Shown: positions 1 to 7,693, numbered from the stretch's first letter. The stretch is DNA of 9,668 bases from CANLBN01 sp047638515 (GCA_047638515.1 JBLIME010000098.1:1-9668); one strand, 5' to 3'. The notes: generated by a model not told the origin, from the letters alone. Translations and numbers: made by a program.

Positions 1-2
1 TC

Positions 3-104
3 ACACTCCAAAACAAAAGAAGAATGCGCAGTAATGAGTTACATTATGTGGATCATCCAGCGATGGGCATTTTAATATTTATGACGCCAATAGAAGACAC
101 TTGA
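3..104 (+). CDS. csiV: CsiV-like peptidoglycan-binding protein, C-terminal end (partial)
   Basis: The window opens inside a plus-strand gene; 33 codons remain before a TGA stop. The visible peptide has an RRMRSNELHYVDHPAMGILI core, which resembles the conserved C-terminus of the CsiV family (basic RRMRS, then ELHY-DHP, then a hydrophobic strand). In Vibrio, CsiV is a periplasmic peptidoglycan-binding protein that supports PBP1A-dependent wall synthesis through LpoA. The identification rests on this short tail and on position: in Pseudomonas a gene of this family sits close to the thioinosine phosphorylase gene, which here is the next gene and faces it. The N-terminus and signal peptide lie outside the window, so intactness cannot be judged. 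Confidence 0.6.
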   Translation, partial: TLQNKRRMRSNELHYVDHPAMGILIFMTPIEDT

Positions 105-125
105 CACAAATGCTCACAAAAGCCG

Positions 126-154
126 ATGAGCTCGCTAGTAACTAACGAGCTCAT
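126..154. terminator. Perfect 9-bp hairpin after the csiV-like stop
   Basis: ATGAGCTCG at 126-134 and CGAGCTCAT at 146-154 form a perfect 9-bp stem with an 11-base loop, 22 bases after the csiV-like stop. No T-run follows on the plus strand; on the minus strand the stem is followed by a short TTTT. It could act as a weak terminator or processing hairpin for the gene ending at 104. The structure is seen directly; the function is inferred. Confidence 0.4.
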
Positions 155-665
155 GCGAAAGCGACTAGAATATCAAAGGATCAGAAGGACTAGTGACTTA
201 GCAACCCATCCTCATGTAGAACTAGAAACGGTGACCTAGGCATTGACGACTAAACTGTCGCAACCCTCGTCACTTTATGACAAGTTCTCTGCAGAGTATA
301 TTGTTATACTTTTTATCAGTCGTTTTCACCTGCTGTCATTACAACGGCTAAGAAGCTGCTTTGATGATGACTCTGTTCGCAGTTTTGAGCACTCACGTAA
401 AAACAATTCCGAGCCTTACATGGATAATTGCTTTACTGAACACACGTCGAGGATAGTTATTAGCCATCGGACGCCAACTAACCGTCAAGTAGTTAGGTGC
501 TGATGCATCCATCCATCCCTCTATCCCTCTATCAACTTAACGTCTACTTCCTAGCTTGTCATTATTGACTGCTCACGCATTTAATCAATTATGTGCTGGA
601 TAGATATCTACATTGGTATATATCAACGACATCGAGCACTGACACCCCCACTCGACTCATAGCTG
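155..665. other. Gene-poor interval between csiV-like tail and phosphorylase gene
   Basis: I see no gene here that I can support. One 86-codon plus-strand frame (243-503, TTG start) has no ribosome-binding site and no recognisable motif, so I treat it as chance. A short low-complexity stretch around 504-534 repeats CATC/ATCC and CTCTATCC units. No tRNA or other RNA fold was recognised. Given the decay seen elsewhere in the window, this may be an erased gene. Confidence 0.5.
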
Positions 666-1430
666 TCATAGGAATTTCAGTAGGTTAGGCAGCTGGGTCT
701 TGATACTCTTCATATTCTTTTTAACCGTGTTCATTATTTCAATCATCGAAAGCATTTCTTCAGACACTCCGGCAGCCCAATTGACAACAATAGCCACGGA
801 TACGTAATCTATTCCAAGCTCTCTGGCTAAAGCCGCTTCCGGCATCCCCGTCATACCGACGATGTCACAGCCATCGCGTCTAAGTCGCTCAACCTCAGCT
901 GCTGATTCGAGCCTCGGGCCTTGGGTACAGCCATAAACACCATGTCCAACGAAATCAATTTCGTGCTCATAGAAAAAGCGAATGAGCTTTTTGCGCAGTT
1001 CTGGCGCGTAAGGGCATGTAAAGTCTATATGTTCAACCGAGGGTAGACCTTGCTCTAATAATTTGTTCTGATTGCCATCGTAAAAGGTATGCTCGCGATT
1101 GGAGGTATAATCAATAATTTGTTCGGGGATAACAATAGTGTCCGGTGACATGCTGCGATTAATACCACCGACCACGTTGAACGCAATAATTTGGGAGACG
1201 CCTAACTGTTTGAGCATCCAAATATTCGCTCTATAATTGACGATGTGTGGGGGATAGTGATGGCCGACACCGTGTCGAGGCAAGAATATACATTCATTAT
1301 TATTAACATGACCCTGCAATATTGGACCTGAATGTGGTCCGTAAGGTGTATCTTGAAACAGAGCGTCGCTAACCGACAGCTCTTCAAAAGTATCGAAACC
1401 AGATCCTCCAATAATTGCCGATAAACTCAT
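666..1430 (-). CDS. S-methyl-5'-thioinosine phosphorylase (PNP/MTAP family 2)
   Basis: An intact 254-residue enzyme of the purine nucleoside phosphorylase family 2. It cleaves S-methyl-5'-thioinosine with phosphate to hypoxanthine and S-methyl-5-thioribose-1-phosphate, a cytoplasmic step recycling methylthioadenosine from polyamine synthesis. Motifs in order: IIGGSG at 6-11 and PRHG at 51-54 (phosphate site), NYRANI at 65-70, NREHTFYDG at 111-119, TQGPRLES at 169-176, GMTGMPEA at 192-199, and VVNWAAG at 215-221. An Asn (217) sits where methylthioadenosine phosphorylases have an Asp, and NREHTFYDG is typical of the Pseudomonas thioinosine enzyme, so a 6-oxopurine substrate is favoured over methylthioadenosine. 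The ATG at 1430 has AAGGA about 7 bases upstream. The gene is monocistronic here and convergent with the csiV-like gene. Confidence 0.9.
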   Translation of the reverse strand: MSLSAIIGGSGFDTFEELSVSDALFQDTPYGPHSGPILQGHVNNNECIFLPRHGVGHHYPPHIVNYRANIWMLKQLGVSQIIAFNVVGGINRSMSPDTIVIPEQIIDYTSNREHTFYDGNQNKLLEQGLPSVEHIDFTCPYAPELRKKLIRFFYEHEIDFVGHGVYGCTQGPRLESAAEVERLRRDGCDIVGMTGMPEAALARELGIDYVSVAIVVNWAAGVSEEMLSMIEIMNTVKKNMKSIKTQLPNLLKFL

Positions 1431-1630
1431 CTAAAATCCTTATTTATTTAATTTTGTCGAAGAAAAATATAACAATGTGTTAACGATTTGACCATTAAAA
1501 CATTAAGTACTCTCTAAAATTCCAGCGCACCGTCAAAGCGTTAAGCAGATACAGCCGTTTGGCCCTCTACCCGCTGTTGCGTTAACTATTAGGGCCATAT
1601 TTCTGTAAGCTTATAGGGCGCGACGTGGAG

Positions 1631-2018
1631 TTAGGTTCGCATAAAAGCTATGGGGACTACTATTGCCATCATAAAATACAGAGTCGGCAGCGTCGTTAAG
1701 CCGCCTAGATCCAAGCTGGCGCAGCTAAACAAAGTAACTAACACCAACAGTTGCATGGCTAAGTTCATTACCATCGAGATTAATACGATAGCGAACACGC
1801 ATAACTGGAATCCAACCACTGCCCATACAGCTAGCGCCCCTAGTGCTTACGGGTAGCTATCACCATCAGGGGGGGCAACACCGTTAAGGTCTAGCGAACC
1901 GTTTAGAGACCGACAACTATTATCACACAGAATATATGAACCATCGACAGTAGCTTGAGCTTCTGTGGTAAAAGTGTCGGTCAAGACGTAGGTTTTATAT
2001 TGAATGGATAAACGCTAA
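1631..2018 (-). pseudogene. Possible remnant of an unidentified membrane-protein gene
   Basis: One minus-strand frame is open from about 2018 down to 1631 except for a single TAA at 1847-1849. The part below the stop (about 72 codons) is strongly hydrophobic and reads as two or three membrane segments (ALAVWAVVGFQLCVFAIVL, then LAMQLLVLVTLF, then LPTLYFMMAIVVPIAF). The part above it is hydrophilic and includes SYILCDNSCRSLNGSL. There is no start codon with a ribosome-binding site, and I do not recognise a family. The opposite strand of the hydrophobic part is also open (1650-1856) but reads as a low-complexity Thr/Asn/Ala peptide. It could be a decayed integral membrane protein or chance; the call is weak. 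Confidence 0.25.
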
Positions 2019-2129
2019 TACTGAAGAAAAGTATCACACGACTCTTCAATGATGGGTGGTAGATATAAATGATGCTAATGCTGAAGTGCTAGTTAAAGAC
2101 GGCAATCAGTTTACTCAAAATCATTCTGT

Positions 2130-2489
2130 TTGGGGAAACAGCCAACATATTACGAAACAAGTGTAAAAAATCCATCGTGGAGTAACAAGGCTTTGGCAGC
2201 GTTTCACAACGTGGGTGAGAACAGAACCCAGCGATATCTTAAAATTCAAGAAGTCCCGTTGGTATTTATGACATTGCCTGAAAATCCCAAAGCGTTAACT
2301 ACTAGAAGCGGTAACGTCATCCTGAGCTTGTTAAGCGCTCTTGGTAGAGATAAGACAGTAGAATTTTTAAAAACAGATAAACCATACCCTGATATAAAAA
2401 TGCCCATTAGAATATCTAACGAACGAGCTAAAAAAACAATAGCGACCGATGAGCCAGCTGAGCATAAAATATCGTTAATTCAAAAATAA
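2130..2489 (+). CDS. Hypothetical protein, probable gene remnant
   Basis: A 119-codon frame with a TTG start and no ribosome-binding site. The product is hydrophilic and mixed alpha/beta in look, with no signal peptide or membrane segment, and I do not recognise a family. Signs that it is part of a longer broken gene: an upstream frame (1981 to about 2135) reads smoothly, with one TGA at 2050-2052, into INDANAEVLVKDGNQF and would join this frame by a one-base shift near 2130. After the TAA at 2487-2489 the same frame continues for 18 codons (QVKSELKLRKYGGEGF and on) to another stop. The low GC and A-rich codons resemble the adjacent non-coding DNA. It could be a phage or accessory gene relic. 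Confidence 0.35.
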   Translation: MGKQPTYYETSVKNPSWSNKALAAFHNVGENRTQRYLKIQEVPLVFMTLPENPKALTTRSGNVILSLLSALGRDKTVEFLKTDKPYPDIKMPIRISNERAKKTIATDEPAEHKISLIQK

Positions 2490-2909
2490 CAGGTGAAATC
2501 AGAGCTGAAATTAAGAAAATACGGGGGAGAAGGTTTCATATCGCGTAAATTTTAAGTGAGTAGACGAATTGGAAGATAACAAACTGTGCGATTCACTTGT
2601 TAAAATCTTTGGTGAATGATGGCGTCATACTTATTTTAAATTGTTGTTCTATAAAAAAATGTGTCTAGATAGAGCGTGGAGATTGTCAGACCATATCTAA
2701 ACTGACGGATACACAGAATTATTTGCAGCCTCGTCAACTGTTTAAAAAAATAGTTCGAAAACACAGCGAGAGGTGAATATAGTTGTCTTGATTATGCTGT
2801 AGATACTATCCCTACTGGCATTTAAGCAACTGACGCCAAATCTGGTGACTAGTAATACTGTTCATTTAAAAACGTTAGCAACTAAGCCTGACTAAACCCT
2901 TACTATGCT
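2490..2909. other. AT-rich interval with no supported gene
   Basis: No intact gene. Short open stretches occur on the plus strand, for example KLTDTQNYLQPRQLFKKIV near 2698-2755 and RGEYSCLDYAVDTIPTGI near 2770-2824 in another frame. They may be scraps of the same broken gene as 2130-2489, but nothing is recognisable. No clear terminator was found for fumC, which ends at 2910 on the other strand. Confidence 0.4.
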
Positions 2910-4289
2910 TTATATCCCACCAAACGTTAACTTATTAGGATCCAATAGCACTTCTAGCTCTTGACGAGATAGTCCACTAAGTTCTTCTGCCACATCGACT
3001 ACGGATCGCTTTTCTGCATACGCTTTTTTAGCGATTTCTGCGGCCTTGGAATAACCAATCACCGGATTAAGTGCCGTCACCAAAATAGGGTTTTTATAAA
3101 GTGCTGAAGTAATATTGTCTTCGTTAACAACAAAGCTCACAATTGCTTTATCGGCTAGTGAAATTGCTGTATTAGCTAACAAGCTAATACTCTGTAATAA
3201 ATTGTTAGCAATCATCGGTAACATAACATTCAACTCAAAGTTACCGGACTGGCCCCCAATGGTTATGGCTGCATCATTGCCGATCACCTGAGCCGATACC
3301 ATAGCCGCCGCTTCGGGTATTACCGGGTTAATCTTACCCGGCATAATAGAAGAGCCAGGCTGAAGAGCCTCTAATGTAATTTCGCCTAAACCCGCTAAGG
3401 GGCCCGAATTCATCCAACGTAAATCATTAGCAATTTTCATCATGGATACCGCTGTAGTTTTTAGCTGACCCGATAACGCAACCGCGGTATCTTGTGAGCC
3501 AATAGCGGCAAAGAAGTTATCTGCAGGTGTAAATTTTAGCCCAGTTATTTCACTGAGTATTTCTGCAAATGTGACCGCAAACTCAGGATGGGCATTAACT
3601 CCAGTTCCCACAGCAGTTCCGCCTTGGGCCAAGGCTTGAATATTTGGCTGTAACTTTTGCAGGTTCTGTTGATTTTTTTCTATCTGGTTATGCCAAGCCA
3701 TGATCACTTGATCGAATCGGATAGGCATTGCATCCATTAAATGTGTGCGTCCAGTTTTGCAATAATTACTCAACGTGCCTGCTTTTTCTTTTAATACGTT
3801 TAGCAGATGGTCTAATGCAGGCATCAAAGTATTGTTCAATGCCAACGCGGCGCTTATATGTATAGTGCTAGGAATAACATCGTTACTACTTTGTCCAAAG
3901 TTAACGTCATCATTTGGGTCAATAATAACACCGGACTGTTGCATCGCTAACCTCGCAATAACTTCGTTGGCATTCATATTAGAGCTAGTTCCCGATCCAG
4001 TTTGAAACACACCTACAGGAAAATGATCCATAAAGTCATCGCTTACTAATAATGTTTGACAGGCATTTACTATCGCGTTGGCTTTGGCTGTAGACAGACA
4101 TTCTAGCTTTTCATTTGCCCGGGCTGCAGTGAGCTTTAATATCAATAGACCATTGATAAAAACAGAGGGCATAGGTTGTTCACTAATAGCGAAATTGTTA
4201 ACTGCTCGTTGAGTTTGCGCACCATAGAGTGCGTCTACAGGGACTCTCACCTCACCCATGCTGTCTCTTTCAATTCGTGTCTTCGACAT
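2910..4289 (-). CDS. fumC: Class II fumarate hydratase (fumarase C)
   Basis: An intact 459-residue fumarase that interconverts fumarate and L-malate in the TCA cycle as a cytoplasmic homotetramer without an Fe-S cluster. Length is normal for the family. Signature segments in order: TGSGTSSNMNANEV at 97-110, GQSSNDVIPS at 132-141, TGRTHLMDAMP at 179-189 with catalytic His183, and GSSIMPGKINPV at 312-323 with the mobile-loop catalytic Ser314. The TGRTHLMDAMP form favours fumarase over aspartase. The start at 4289 has a GAGAGAG purine stretch just upstream. A fagA-like gene lies directly upstream on the same strand, as in the iron-regulated fagA-fumC-sodA operon of Pseudomonas; there FumC replaces iron-dependent fumarase under iron limitation. 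No sodA is seen downstream here, and no Fur box was recognised by eye. Confidence 0.95.
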   Translation of the reverse strand: MSKTRIERDSMGEVRVPVDALYGAQTQRAVNNFAISEQPMPSVFINGLLILKLTAARANEKLECLSTAKANAIVNACQTLLVSDDFMDHFPVGVFQTGSGTSSNMNANEVIARLAMQQSGVIIDPNDDVNFGQSSNDVIPSTIHISAALALNNTLMPALDHLLNVLKEKAGTLSNYCKTGRTHLMDAMPIRFDQVIMAWHNQIEKNQQNLQKLQPNIQALAQGGTAVGTGVNAHPEFAVTFAEILSEITGLKFTPADNFFAAIGSQDTAVALSGQLKTTAVSMMKIANDLRWMNSGPLAGLGEITLEALQPGSSIMPGKINPVIPEAAAMVSAQVIGNDAAITIGGQSGNFELNVMLPMIANNLLQSISLLANTAISLADKAIVSFVVNEDNITSALYKNPILVTALNPVIGYSKAAEIAKKAYAEKRSVVDVAEELSGLSRQELEVLLDPNKLTFGGI

Positions 4290-4380
4290 AGCTCTCTCTG
4301 TTATTGGATTAAAACAATCGGTAAAAAATATAACCTTAACAATATTATTTAGTCATCGATAAAATAATGACCCAAAGTAT

Positions 4381-4758
4381 TTAACTTATAATACGGCTGT
4401 TGTAGAGAATTTTTTCTTTATAACGAGTCAATAACAGTTTTAATATTGATAAAGGACGATAACAATTATCTAAGCATCATTGACTCCACTGCAAGGCAAC
4501 ACAGTGATCGCATATCGTGTCTAACAATGTGTCTAACAATGTGTCTAGCAATATATCTAAAGTTGAACTATAAATTTTTATTTGTAAGCTTTTAGATTGA
4601 TCCGCCGCATAACAGCGCCCTAATTCTAGATAATGCGCGAGTAATTTAGGAGAATCTGGGTGATGTCCCCGACGCACTATTTTTCCTAAGGTGCTGAAGT
4701 CAATAATATCAGATCGAGTACTGGCTAGTTGCTTAGTTATAGCTAAGTGGGCATGCAT
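4381..4758 (-). pseudogene. fagA: FagA-like protein gene interrupted by an in-frame TGA
   Basis: The frame runs 93 codons from ATG at 4758 to TGA at 4477-4479, then stays open for 32 further codons to TAA at 4381-4383. The readable product contains LLAHYLELGRCY (39-50), an LLDT repeat (69-81), ICDHCVALQWSQ, then past the TGA CLDNCYRPLSILKLLLTRYK. From memory of the family, FagA proteins have a similar order of an HYL-EGR block, LLDT-CD, then W followed shortly by CLD--YRPL, so the TGA falls inside a conserved block. FagA is a small protein of unclear function encoded with fumC in a Fur-controlled operon in Pseudomonas. The start lacks a good ribosome-binding site. Position directly upstream of fumC supports the call; the stop makes it a probable pseudogene. 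Confidence 0.55.
4516..4563. repeat. 12-bp tandem repeat inside the fagA-like gene
   Basis: About four units with a 12-base period; consensus TGTGTCTAACAA. The units start near 4516, 4528, 4540 and 4552: the first two differ at one base, the third carries one further change, and the last is diverged. On the minus strand each unit encodes LLDT, so copy-number change keeps the reading frame. Confidence 0.85.
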
Positions 4759-5057
4759 TCATTACATAGCATCTAAAAAACGCGATTAGCAACAAGAACT
4801 AGGCTTAAACTCTATTACGTATTGGCATAAGTATCTTAGTAGCAATAGTCGATAGCCTTAAAAAATATTACCCGCATTTAGCTTCAATATAATGATCTCT
4901 GTTCGCAAAATAAAGTTGTTTTTCGCTTCATTCAAAGCTTGCGTTCAAGTTTAATATTTGGCGGCGCTTGTATTTCTACTAGCAGAAGACATTATTTACC
5001 CACGTAATACAGACCCGTTAATTTCTCAACACAGCAGAGTTCGACGTATTTCTCAAT
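4759..5057. other. Interval between fagA-like gene and IS6 remnant
   Basis: No supported gene. A plus-strand frame from ATG at 4892 is open apart from one TAA, but has no ribosome-binding site or recognisable motif and runs into the IS6 remnant, so it is likely chance. The promoter of the fagA-fumC unit should lie here, but I could not see a convincing -35/-10 pair or a Fur-box-like GATAAT repeat. Confidence 0.4.
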
Positions 5058-5735
5058 TTAAACACTCACTACCTGAGTCAAAGATACAAAGGCGCTCAAC
5101 CTCAAACCACGACAATAACGCGACTTAATCCAATGACGATATTGATTAAACAAATGATAAGCTGCCATAAAAGCGATAAAAATCGATTGCCTTATTTTAT
5201 CGATTTAAATTTTCGCACTTCTTGTCGTCTGACCCGTGTTGCTCGATGTGATTGCTCTGCCCTATTGTTACTGTAACTATTTGGTGGATGCATCACCTCA
5301 AAAGCCAATTCACTATACGCCACACGATAACTACTTAGCTTGTCTTTTGCGATTCGTCTTAAGTCATTGTCATAGCGTTTCAGTATCCATTTAAAGAAAC
5401 ACTTTTCTGCTTTTCTATCACGTTTAGTTTGCAAAAACATCAACCACATCATCGTCTTGATCCACGCTCGCCACAAGGAATAATGCTTTGCATTTTTTGT
5501 AATAAACACGTCATCGATATGTAGGGTGACGCCATAGCCTCTGTGTTTCGTCTTAAATTTTAGCGAATAAATGATCGAACTTGTTCAGCCACTGACGAAC
5601 AGCTGCGTAAATAACAGCCATTACTGTTTGTGTGAGTAGACGCTCTATGTTGCGAGTACTTGAATTGAAGCGATAATATACTCAAACGGTGTATTGCATA
5701 ATATCGGGAGAAGAACGATGGTGTTTATAAACAAT
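5058..5735 (-). pseudogene. IS6-family transposase remnant
   Basis: Joining three frame segments rebuilds an almost full-length IS6-family DDE transposase of about 225 codons (the family is usually about 230-240). Order from the N-terminus: HHRSSPDIMQYTV, a TGA at 5682-5684 where a Trp is expected, then YYRFNSSTRNIERLL and AVRQWLNKFDHLFAK. A frameshift near 5556 (AAAATTT) leads to GYGVTLHIDDVFITKNAKHY and LWRAW, TKRDRKAEKCFFK, KDKLSSY, NNRAEQSHRATR and VRKFKS. A second frameshift near 5192 leads to YHLFNQYRHWIKSRY and a TAA at 5058-5060. The catalytic acids (HIDD, KDKL, NNRAE) survive in sequence. No terminal inverted repeats or target duplication could be found, so this is an old decayed copy. 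Confidence 0.8.
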
Positions 5736-6153
5736 ACTAACCCGAAAACTGACGATTATACTAAAATCCAGCAAGTAGGTGGTAAGTGCCATCTTTGCGG
5801 CATTTATTGGCAACGCACATACTTTAAGCTGAGACAGATATACATTCAAATCAAGAATTAATGGGCCACCAAGATTTGAATACGGTAATGACCTATACCC
5901 ATCTACTAAAATACGGAGCAAGCGCAATTACTAATTCGTTAAATGAACGATACCCGGTTTGCTGGGCAAGATAGCTCTTTTGTTCCTGCTATTGAGTGAT
6001 CATATTTGAAATATGAAAACGTCTGATTAAGGTCAGTGTCCACAAATTCAGTAAAATGTTAACTAGCGACTGCTCCACATCAATACCGACAAATAATCTA
6101 AATCACACCTTGCGTCACTTTGTGCCATTAACAGCCTCAAGAATATTAGTGGT
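5736..6153. other. Decayed interval between IS6 remnant and yeiH remnant
   Basis: No intact gene. On the minus strand there are short coding-like stretches that cannot be joined into a known family: YLAQQTGYRSFNELVIALAP at about 5900-5980, and GGPLILDLNVYLSQLKVCAL in a different frame at about 5800-5870. FVGIDVEQSLVNILLNL near 6040-6095 may be the last strongly drifted piece of the yeiH gene. The pieces suggest at least one further broken gene here. Confidence 0.35.
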
Positions 6154-6854
6154 TCAAAAAAAACAGGCACTAATGATGATCATTAATACCACAAAAGCGG
6201 TTAATGATAAGGGAACCCCGTAGGCTTTGATTAAGAGTTTGAAGACGAAACCAATGTAAGCTCCATTCTAACCACTAATATTATATTCAGCAGCACCGGC
6301 ATTAAAAATGCGACTCGAACTAACTTTGTTAGTGTGGCTAAATCGCCAGCTTGCATTGATACCAAATAGCCTACAACCACAAACTGAGGGACTTCGTGAA
6401 TAGTGCTCCCAAGGAAAACACGAGTACTGGCCACGTCTAAACTTAACAGATCTACAAAGACAGGATATAACACCATAGCGATGGTCGACAAACTGATGAC
6501 AACAGTAATCGTCACTGGAGTATCTCGCGCATTGTGTCTACTATTTTGCAATACCGCCGCGATAGCAATGGCCTCTGAGGCGCCCCAAGTTCGCACAGGT
6601 CCTCTCGTTAACACGCCAAGGTGTTTTGCAGGCCCAACAGCTTTGCCAGCACCACACCCATCAAAAATAGTACTTTCGAACGCCAACAATAATGTCGCCG
6701 TTTTCCAACCCAGCAACACTAGATCTCCATAGACAATGCGAATATCTAACAGAACAACGCCAACCTTAAAAATATGAGACCCCACAAACGCACCACCGGG
6801 GAAAAGCTGTTGAAACTGACGTGGAAGTGAGGCTTTTGCAAGGGAATAGATGAT
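6154..6854 (-). pseudogene. yeiH: YeiH-family (UPF0324) membrane transporter remnant
   Basis: The longest segment is 184 codons (6231-6785, GTG start). It shows the YeiH core: FKVGVVLLDIRI, a WGASEAIAIAAV block where the family has CGASAIAA, STIAMVLYPVF, the family hallmark GSTIHEVPQFVVVGY at 126-140, then AGDLATLTKLVRVAFLMPVL. The frame is open upstream to 6854 and reads SLAKASLPRQFQQLFPGGAF, matching the region before the first core helix, but a TAA at 6855-6857 replaces the N-terminus. A frameshift near 6238 leads to YGVPLSLTAFVVLMIIISAC, which then breaks in a T8 run (6156-6163). Family members are about 330-350 residues and are annotated as putative sulfate exporters, largely untested. 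It lies about 130 bases downstream of the MarR gene on the same strand, so the two were probably co-transcribed. Confidence 0.75.
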
Positions 6855-6987
6855 TTAAAGTTTTATACAAAGAAATTAATACGGCCAACCATCATATCCG
6901 CAAAAAAGTACACATTTATAATTGGGAAACTAATTCAAGATTTGATTATGCTTTATGAATCATGGTGTGAAACTCATCTCACCTCGA

Positions 6988-7581
6988 TCAGGTAACAGGA
7001 CTTTTCATTCTCACAGGCTTATCGTGGACGAAGTTGATGCAGACCCCATCGAGCTCTTCTCGAAGCAGGGGCTCGCTCGTGAACCCACAGGCATAGGTCG
7101 CTTGCTCTTGGCGACTGCAGCCGTTGTGCTCCAGATGTTGACAAGATGTGCAGGTACCGAAGCGCGGCTTACCACGTTCTTGGGACACTTGACTAAGCAT
7201 TCGCTGTAAGGCGTCGGCAAAGTGGCTTTGGATACTAGGTGGTAAAGAATCCGCAGCACGAGAAAGAGACTCTAAAGGGTCGTTCGCGAGAATACCCTTG
7301 GCTTTATCAGTCAAAACGAGCCGGACGCTACGTTTGTCGTTCTCTGAGCGAATCCGTGTGAGATAGCCCTGGGCTTCAAGGCTTTTGATGGTCTGTGAGG
7401 CTGTTCCCCGAGTCGTGGCGTGAAAAGCGGCGAAGGCAGAAGGCGTGCGCGAAAAGCGGTTGGCTTGATCAAAGTATCTAAGAGCGGCCCATTGAGCTGC
7501 AGTCAGACCCTCCACGAGCCCATCGCCAGTTGCTATACGCCCCAAATGGAAGACCAATTCTGCGATCACACTACCGTTCAT
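6988..7581 (-). CDS. MarR-family regulator with C-terminal cysteine cluster
   Basis: A 197-residue protein, longer than a typical 140-150-residue MarR. Residues 25-97 form the winged helix: LTAAQWAALRYF, then TTRGTASQTIKSLEAQGYL as the recognition-helix region, then the wing SENDKRSVRLVLTDKA. An extra C-terminal domain (about 138-184) carries five cysteines, Cys144, 147, 155, 165 and 181, spaced C-x2-C-x7-C-x9-C-x15-C, in FGTCTSCQHL, NGCSRQ, YACGFTSEPL and GVCINF. This looks like a metal, Fe-S or thiol sensing module. The start at 7581 is set by AAAGGAG at 7588-7594, six bases upstream. The gene reads away from a large palindrome and from Fe-S and sulfur genes, so it is probably autoregulated and controls them; signal and metal are not shown by the sequence. 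Confidence 0.88.
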   Translation of the reverse strand: MNGSVIAELVFHLGRIATGDGLVEGLTAAQWAALRYFDQANRFSRTPSAFAAFHATTRGTASQTIKSLEAQGYLTRIRSENDKRSVRLVLTDKAKGILANDPLESLSRAADSLPPSIQSHFADALQRMLSQVSQERGKPRFGTCTSCQHLEHNGCSRQEQATYACGFTSEPLLREELDGVCINFVHDKPVRMKSPVT

Positions 7582-7605
7582 TGTTAACTCCTTTGTTATG
7601 GTTAA

Positions 7606-7634
7606 ATAGTAGCGGTTAAAACTTATCTTGACAA
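7606..7634 (-). promoter_or_regulatory. Sigma70-type promoter of the MarR gene
   Basis: On the minus strand TTGTCA (7629-7634) is followed by exactly 17 bases and TACTAT (7606-7611), about 25 bases before the start codon and just before the AAAGGAG ribosome-binding site. The inner edge of the operator palindrome begins just upstream of the -35 box. Confidence 0.6.
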
Positions 7635-7657
7635 GACTATAGTTTCGTTACCATACT
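7628..7657 (+). promoter_or_regulatory. Divergent promoter toward nfuA and the Fe-S genes
   Basis: On the plus strand a perfect TTGACA -35 box (7628-7633) is followed by 18 bases and CATACT (7652-7657), which fits the -10 consensus at four of six positions. Its -35 overlaps the -35 of the MarR promoter and its -10 lies inside the left arm of the operator palindrome, so a protein bound to the operator would block it. The strong -35 is seen directly; the assignment of the -10 is inferred. Confidence 0.5.
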
Positions 7658-7693
7658 ATGTTTCTTTAAATATAGTATGGTATAGCAACTATA
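7638..7693. promoter_or_regulatory. Nested palindromic operator between divergent genes
   Basis: TACCATACTAT (7649-7659) and ATAGTATGGTA (7672-7682) are a perfect 11-bp inverted repeat with a 12-base spacer. Outside it TATAGTT (7638-7644) and AACTATA (7687-7693) form a second inverted repeat with the same centre (7665.5). The double symmetry suits two regulator dimers, or one dimer on extended half-sites. Location and symmetry point to the adjacent MarR-family protein as the binder. Confidence 0.7.

Noticed and set aside
243..503. 86-codon frame as a gene.
   Set aside because: TTG start, no ribosome-binding site, no recognisable motif, low-complexity flank.
504..534. Short CATC/CTCTATCC repeats as a CRISPR-like or regulatory array.
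   Set aside because: Units are only 4-8 bases with no spacers; ordinary low-complexity sequence.
5682..5927. 81-codon minus frame as an independent gene.
   Set aside because: Its last 20 or so codons are the IS6 transposase N-terminus up to a nonsense codon; the rest has no start signal.
6403..6732. Plus-strand frame of 109 codons opposite the yeiH remnant.
   Set aside because: Antisense shadow of a frame with clear YeiH family motifs; no ribosome-binding site.
6955..7209. Plus-strand frame opposite the MarR gene.
   Set aside because: Shadow of the real MarR frame, whose motifs and start signals are clear.
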